Of a DNA stretch of 60,000 nucleotides, positions 56,801 to 60,000 are shown one piece after another. The stretch lies in assembly GCA_002633005.1 (NCBI GenBank), contig NMRA01000010.1:491252-551251 (forward strand), written 5' to 3'. A program made the translations under genes and the position numbers. This DNA comes from Phoronis australis. Taxonomy: Eukaryota > Phoronida > Phoronidae. Within the stretch, counting starts at the first letter, position 1; every line of letters starts with the position of its first letter. Under the pieces are notes generated by a model. That model ran no database searches and was not told the origin of the DNA. It saw only the letters and a program-made list of their open reading frames with translations.

Positions 56801-59684
56801 CTTTCGGTACCCCTGTACTTACCCACACTGACTGTTAGCAGCCATTTGACTCTTCAGTTCACGCTCGGCCTCTTCGCGAATTTTCTTTTCTTCTTCCATC
56901 TTGGCTTTCCATTCTAAATGACGCTTGGCTTCTTCCTATAATGTGATAAACAAACAATACATAACCAAAAGAAGAGGGCAACACACAGTTAGCAGGTTAA
57001 TACAACACTGCCTTTTGATCTTACATACTATCTGAAACGTTAATTGAAATCCGAATGCTCAACCACAAAACTCGTTCTTCAAATCATTCGGCAATTTTCA
57101 ACCTAATGCCGCAATATGTTGTGTTTCTAACTAATTTGGCCACGCAATCACAAAGAAAAAGAATTAGCTTGCAAGTTCCCATTTAAGATAACTGCACATC
57201 ACAATCACACTTTCAAGTTTTCGCGAATGAGAAAAACCCCGTAAATGATCCCTTTAAATGTGTTATCACCAATGTACAGTTATAGTGAGGTTGGCAATCT
57301 GCGTCACAAGGCAATAATAAATGTCCACCACCCAACAGAAATAACTGACCCACAAATGGTAAACTTTTAAAAGCATAATCAAGGTAGACAATATTCCTCC
57401 CTTCCTTTCTACATCAGCATTCTCATTAATAACGAACCTTTCTCCTTTTTGCAATTCTTATCTTGCACACTGCACTGACTTTCTCATACACCATACTTTT
57501 CTTCACGTCCTTCCATGAAGCACCAGTTGCACGTGCTTAGCACTATGCAGCATGTTTGTGTAGTACAGTGCATCAGAATCTGTATGCACACTACAACTGG
57601 GAACGTGTGTGTGCTTTATGAAAAATGAATCGTACTCCTTGGAATAAAATTGAGGCACTTTCCACCACATTAGGATCTTATAACCTACCTCTCTCTGCTG
57701 CTCTTCTTTAACATAAGTCAGGATCTTCTTCCTGGGCCCCATGGGCAGGCCCATTTCTTTTATGTCACTTTCATTGCACAATTTCTAGAACACATGAGTA
57801 TCCTTTGGTAACACTCCTTCATTCACACATGTAGTGTTGAAAACCTGACGAGATGTACTGCCCTTGACAATGAACAAACTTAGGTCCCAAAACCGTTAAT
57901 GCATCAATGTTGACAATACATTCTACTGTTGCCTACGACTACGACTGCGATAGTTACTCAGTGGATTGAACTAAGATCACAAAGTTTCCTTCCGTCTACT
58001 CAAATGCAAGAACCTCAAGATTGTACACAATGCATGTTGTCAGATTTTCAACACTATATAAATAATGACAAAAGTACATTCTAGGTCGACACAGTAAATC
58101 TTAACATTCGCCTGCTATCAAAACATGTACTTTTCATATACACCATGCACTATCATAAAACTGGTTGTAACTTGTTCCTTGCCTAGATTACAAGTCATTT
58201 AAAGTCTGAGAAGTACTAACAGTTCATAATGGCTGTAGATCAGGCTCAACAGTTTGGCTTGATGCAGCGGGTAATTTTACGCACCAAGCATGATCTTCAG
58301 CGAAATAGCCAACTGTCCGTTCTCTCGAAGGACAGAAATCACTTCTAATCAGAGAAAGGAACAAGTACCAGTTCTATAACGGCAAGAGTCGTATATTGAA
58401 AGTTATTTTTTGACAGAAGGTGGGTTTAAAGACCCTTTAATGAGCCATGTTACACAGTCTCCATTAAGATAAGAATGAATTTTCGTAGTTTATATAAAAT
58501 GCCTATAATTCTACTTTTGAATCACAAACATTTTAAGTCTGGTTTGCAAGCCACCTGTACACCACATCACGTGACCTAACGAACATGAGCCTGAACAGAT
58601 TTCTGCCCCCGACAGGGACTCAAACCCAGGGCCTTTCGCTAACCGTGCAGGTCACAAGATGTGGCCAACAGGTGGCATGCAGAGCAGATTTAAAATGTTT
58701 GTGATCCTATATTTCCACACCGGTTCAAGATATATCTACATTTGAATGTTCACATAACTTACAAGAAAACAAATATATCCAAGTACTACACCAAAACCGA
58801 GATATGCTCCCCTCCACAAACTAAAAGCAAACAGCACCACTATATTCAAACGTAAAATCAGAACACATTGGGTATTTTCTATGTAAGACCTGCGAAACAG
58901 CTGTTTTCAGTCAAAACATTTCAACTATTGCCCACAGCCAAAATAACAAAGTATTATCACTGAACACAATTACTCAGACTATGGGAAAAGGCTATTACAG
59001 TAAAAATCATAATGATGCCTAATACAAACTAGCTCCAGCACGTGCCCAAAGCAATCAAACGGAATGACTTGTTCTTTGCCTTGATGACAGAGCAAAAACT
59101 GAATTCCTTGTCACGACAGCTGAAGGTAATAGCCCGCACTTCGAGAACCAGTTTTCTCCGCTGAATAACGGGCATCAACTGGTTCTCAAAATGCAGGCAC
59201 GTTATATCTGACTAATGCCCAGCTGAGTGGAAATGGAATTCAATGTCAGAGTGCATAGGCCGATCCAGGGGGAGTCAAAGGGGTCCGGACCCCCTTTTTC
59301 CCTTGATTTTAGTGATATCAAACTTAGAATTTTCAAATTGTAAACTTGGACCCTCGTTTTTAAAAAAATCCTTGATCCGACCCCTTTTGAAAAATCCTGA
59401 ATCCGCCACTGGAGTAACTGGAATGACACGTCATGACGTTTCATGACAGGTCATTACCAATCGCGACAGAGAAACAGAATTTTGTCCGATTACTTTTGCG
59501 GTGCACTACTCAATAACCTTGTACCGCTGTCACCATTTAAAGTACTCACCAAAGTTTCCAAGTCAACTTGTTCTTTCTGAAAAACATCTAAGAAATTAGT
59601 GAGAGACAATCTCTCTAGAAGGGCTTCAAGACTTGTATCCTCAGCACTGGTGTTTTCTGCCATGTCTGCGTCCAAGGGTTGTAC
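53478..59684 (-). CDS. SEC23IP: SEC23-interacting protein / DDHD-domain phospholipase, C-terminal half
   Basis: Eight minus-strand exons give 454 residues to TAG at 53478: 59550-59684, 57689-57784, 56823-56935, 55691-55934, 55178-55280, 54621-54815, 54041-54176 and 53478-53820. Order: SAM domain (about residues 18-72, [11 protein letters not shown]), a charged EK-rich linker (78-107), then the DDHD domain (about 128-360) with [32 protein letters not shown] and [34 protein letters not shown] and FAQAH favour SEC23IP over DDHD2; the two are paralogues, so the symbol is a best guess. The WWE and lipase GxSxG regions lie beyond the right edge. SEC23IP works at ER exit sites with SEC23; DDHD2 is a lipase (family knowledge). 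Unusually, about 90 proline-rich residues follow the DDHD domain. Confidence 0.92.
54041..54176 (-). CDS. SEC23IP: SEC23IP-like exon, DDHD part 3
   Basis: Encodes [20 protein letters not shown] and [13 protein letters not shown], near-identical to vertebrate family members. GTAAGT donor, phase 2. Confidence 0.97.
54340..54480. repeat. CTAGTGGC-family unit
   Basis: GGTCACTAGGTGGTACAGAA at 54345, and ATGCCACCAGGGGGCATACC about 105 bases on. Resembles 37039 and the intron 14 array in reverse. Confidence 0.5.
54621..54815 (-). CDS. SEC23IP: SEC23IP-like exon, DDHD insert region
   Basis: Encodes [20 protein letters not shown] and an acidic stretch [20 protein letters not shown]. Typical variable loop inside the DDHD domain. 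GTAAGT donor. Confidence 0.93.
54911..55058. repeat. TA microsatellite and pyrimidine tract with assembly gap
   Basis: CT then (TA)n then CT-rich and C-homopolymer sequence. Six Ns at 54987-54992 lie between two nearly identical CTCCCTTTCTCCCCCCC stretches, so the true length is uncertain. Confidence 0.95.
55178..55280 (-). CDS. SEC23IP: SEC23IP-like exon, DDHD part 2
   Basis: Encodes [20 protein letters not shown] and [14 protein letters not shown], holding DDHD-signature residues. GTACCT donor, phase 1. Confidence 0.96.
55435..55600. repeat. Dispersed repeat family B, copy
   Basis: Starts TGATGAAATTGATCTAATAT and contains GCTGGAGACCTGGCACT and CTGAGCACGATCTCAAGCA. The best-preserved copy of the middle part. 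Confidence 0.55.
55691..55934 (-). CDS. SEC23IP: SEC23IP-like exon, DDHD part 1
   Basis: Contains [20 protein letters not shown] and [30 protein letters not shown] acceptor and GTAAGT donor. Confidence 0.96.
56023..56237. mobile_element. Inverted-repeat element family A, copy 2
   Basis: Perfect 14-base inverted ends, TCAGGGCTTGGAAT at 56023-56036 and its complement at 56224-56237. GAGGAAAATT words next to both ends are also inverted. 215 bases, non-coding; the second copy is at 23292-23506 in the other orientation. Confidence 0.9.
56823..56935 (-). CDS. SEC23IP: SEC23IP-like exon, charged linker
   Basis: Encodes [20 protein letters not shown] and [17 protein letters not shown], a likely helical or coiled-coil linker. 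GTAAGT donor, phase 2. Confidence 0.88.
57689..57784 (-). CDS. SEC23IP: SEC23IP-like exon, SAM domain part 2
   Basis: Thirty-two codons [20 protein letters not shown] then [15 protein letters not shown] acceptor and GTAGGT donor. Confidence 0.94.
58200..58400. repeat. Dispersed repeat family B, diverged copy
   Basis: Shares the end block GCACCAAGCATGATCTTCAG followed by CGAAATAGCCAACTGTCCGT with the other copies. Confidence 0.4.
58521..58705. mobile_element. Foldback element with tRNA B-box-like loop
   Basis: Arms 58521-58577 and 58649-58705 (57 bases each) are inverted copies at roughly 80 percent by eye, starting ATCACAAACATTTTAA. The 71-base loop on the minus strand reads GGTTAGCG..GGGTTTGAGTCCC, resembling a tRNA T-loop (B box GGTTCGANTCC). 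Confidence 0.8.
59252..59413. mobile_element. GGCGGATCCAGG-type inverted-repeat fragment
   Basis: Ends GGCCGATCCAGG (59258-59269) and, on the other strand, GGCGGATTCAGG are imperfect inverted repeats. The interior has GGGGTCCGGACCCC, a palindrome. Elements with such ends are widespread in marine invertebrate genomes (recollection, not searched). Confidence 0.55.
59550..59684 (-). CDS. SEC23IP: SEC23IP-like exon, SAM domain part 1
   Basis: Forty-five codons including [20 protein letters not shown] then QVDLETL. The acceptor is TTTCAAG (AAG), less usual; GTGAGT donor, phase 0. An in-frame M (ADMAENT) could also be an internal start, but the family continues upstream. Confidence 0.88.
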
Positions 59685-60000
59685 CTTGAAAGTGTAAAAA
59701 GAAACTGTGAAAAGGCACTTATCTGTGCTCATGCTTATGATACTAAGTATGAGGCTAGAAAAATAACAAATTGAAATAAAAATCCCACCACCAAAGTTCA
59801 ACTCATTTGGCTGTTCCATGTACTACACTTAATGCTGACACCTACCTCCAGAAACGACACAGGTTTATTTCAAATTAATTCTAAAGGTGAGAACTGATTT
59901 TCTGAAAATTTAAAACAACCGATTTCCACAGTAAGTTTGTTAGCATCACAGACCCGAGTGACAGCTATAATATTTTTATGCTGACACGTGTCGTACCATT

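Larger units (their letters stand above)
53821..59549 (-). other. Introns of SEC23IP-like gene
   Basis: Seven introns from 220 to 1765 bases. They hold the element at 56023-56237, the foldback at 58521-58705, a family B copy, the pyrimidine tract with the N gap, and a CTAGTGGC unit. Positions 59685-60000 are the next intron; I found no exon there, since every frame behind the AG near 59902 is stopped. Confidence 0.8.

Noticed and set aside
59840-59902. Possible extra SEC23IP exon before a GTAGGT donor
   Set aside because: From the AG near 59902 all three frames hit a stop before the donor.

Overview
This is a stretch of an intron-rich animal nuclear genome. It is AT-rich, has short exons with GT-AG introns, and carries many small inverted-repeat and tandem elements plus a six-base N gap at 54987-54992. 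The proteins are strongly bilaterian and close to vertebrate orthologues in length and exon layout. A CFAP206 gene implies an animal with motile cilia. A marine invertebrate (deuterostome or lophotrochozoan) fits best, but the sequence alone does not fix the phylum.

Four protein-coding genes were reconstructed exon by exon from splice sites, reading phase and family knowledge. (1) CFAP206 on the minus strand: coding exons 1-11 lie between 6946 and 225, and the 3' part is beyond the left edge. (2) SUPV3L1 (SUV3, mitochondrial ATP-dependent RNA helicase) on the plus strand: 15 coding exons, 9725-22705, an intact 797-residue reading frame. (3) Casein kinase 1 alpha (CSNK1A1 type) on the minus strand: eight exons from 48277 to about 25935, split by a 17.4-kb second intron. 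(4) A SEC23IP/DDHD2-family gene on the minus strand: the C-terminal half (SAM, charged linker, DDHD domain, proline-rich tail), 59684-53478, with the N-terminal half beyond the right edge.

Layout: CFAP206 and SUPV3L1 are head-to-head across about 2.7 kb (6956-9688). SUPV3L1 and CSNK1A are tail-to-tail across about 3.2 kb (22706-25934). CSNK1A and the SEC23IP-like gene run in tandem on the minus strand, separated by 5.2 kb (48278-53477). The genes serve unrelated housekeeping roles (ciliary axoneme, mitochondrial RNA turnover, kinase signalling, ER-exit-site and phospholipid biology); nothing indicates an operon or a single joint system.

Non-coding space holds the less expected material. It includes a roughly 270-bp near-palindromic hairpin in SUPV3L1 intron 7, a 439-bp terminal-inverted-repeat element upstream of CSNK1A, a second inverted-repeat family with two copies, and a foldback element with a tRNA B-box-like loop. 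There are also several dispersed repeat families, an array carrying CTAGTGGC motifs, a decayed LINE-like 3' end and many short tandem repeats. At protein level the notable points are a lineage-specific insert in the CK1 alpha kinase N-lobe, an ambiguous CK1 alpha C-terminus at a 24-bp duplication, and a triple-proline-rich tail after the DDHD domain. I found no convincing novel multi-gene system.
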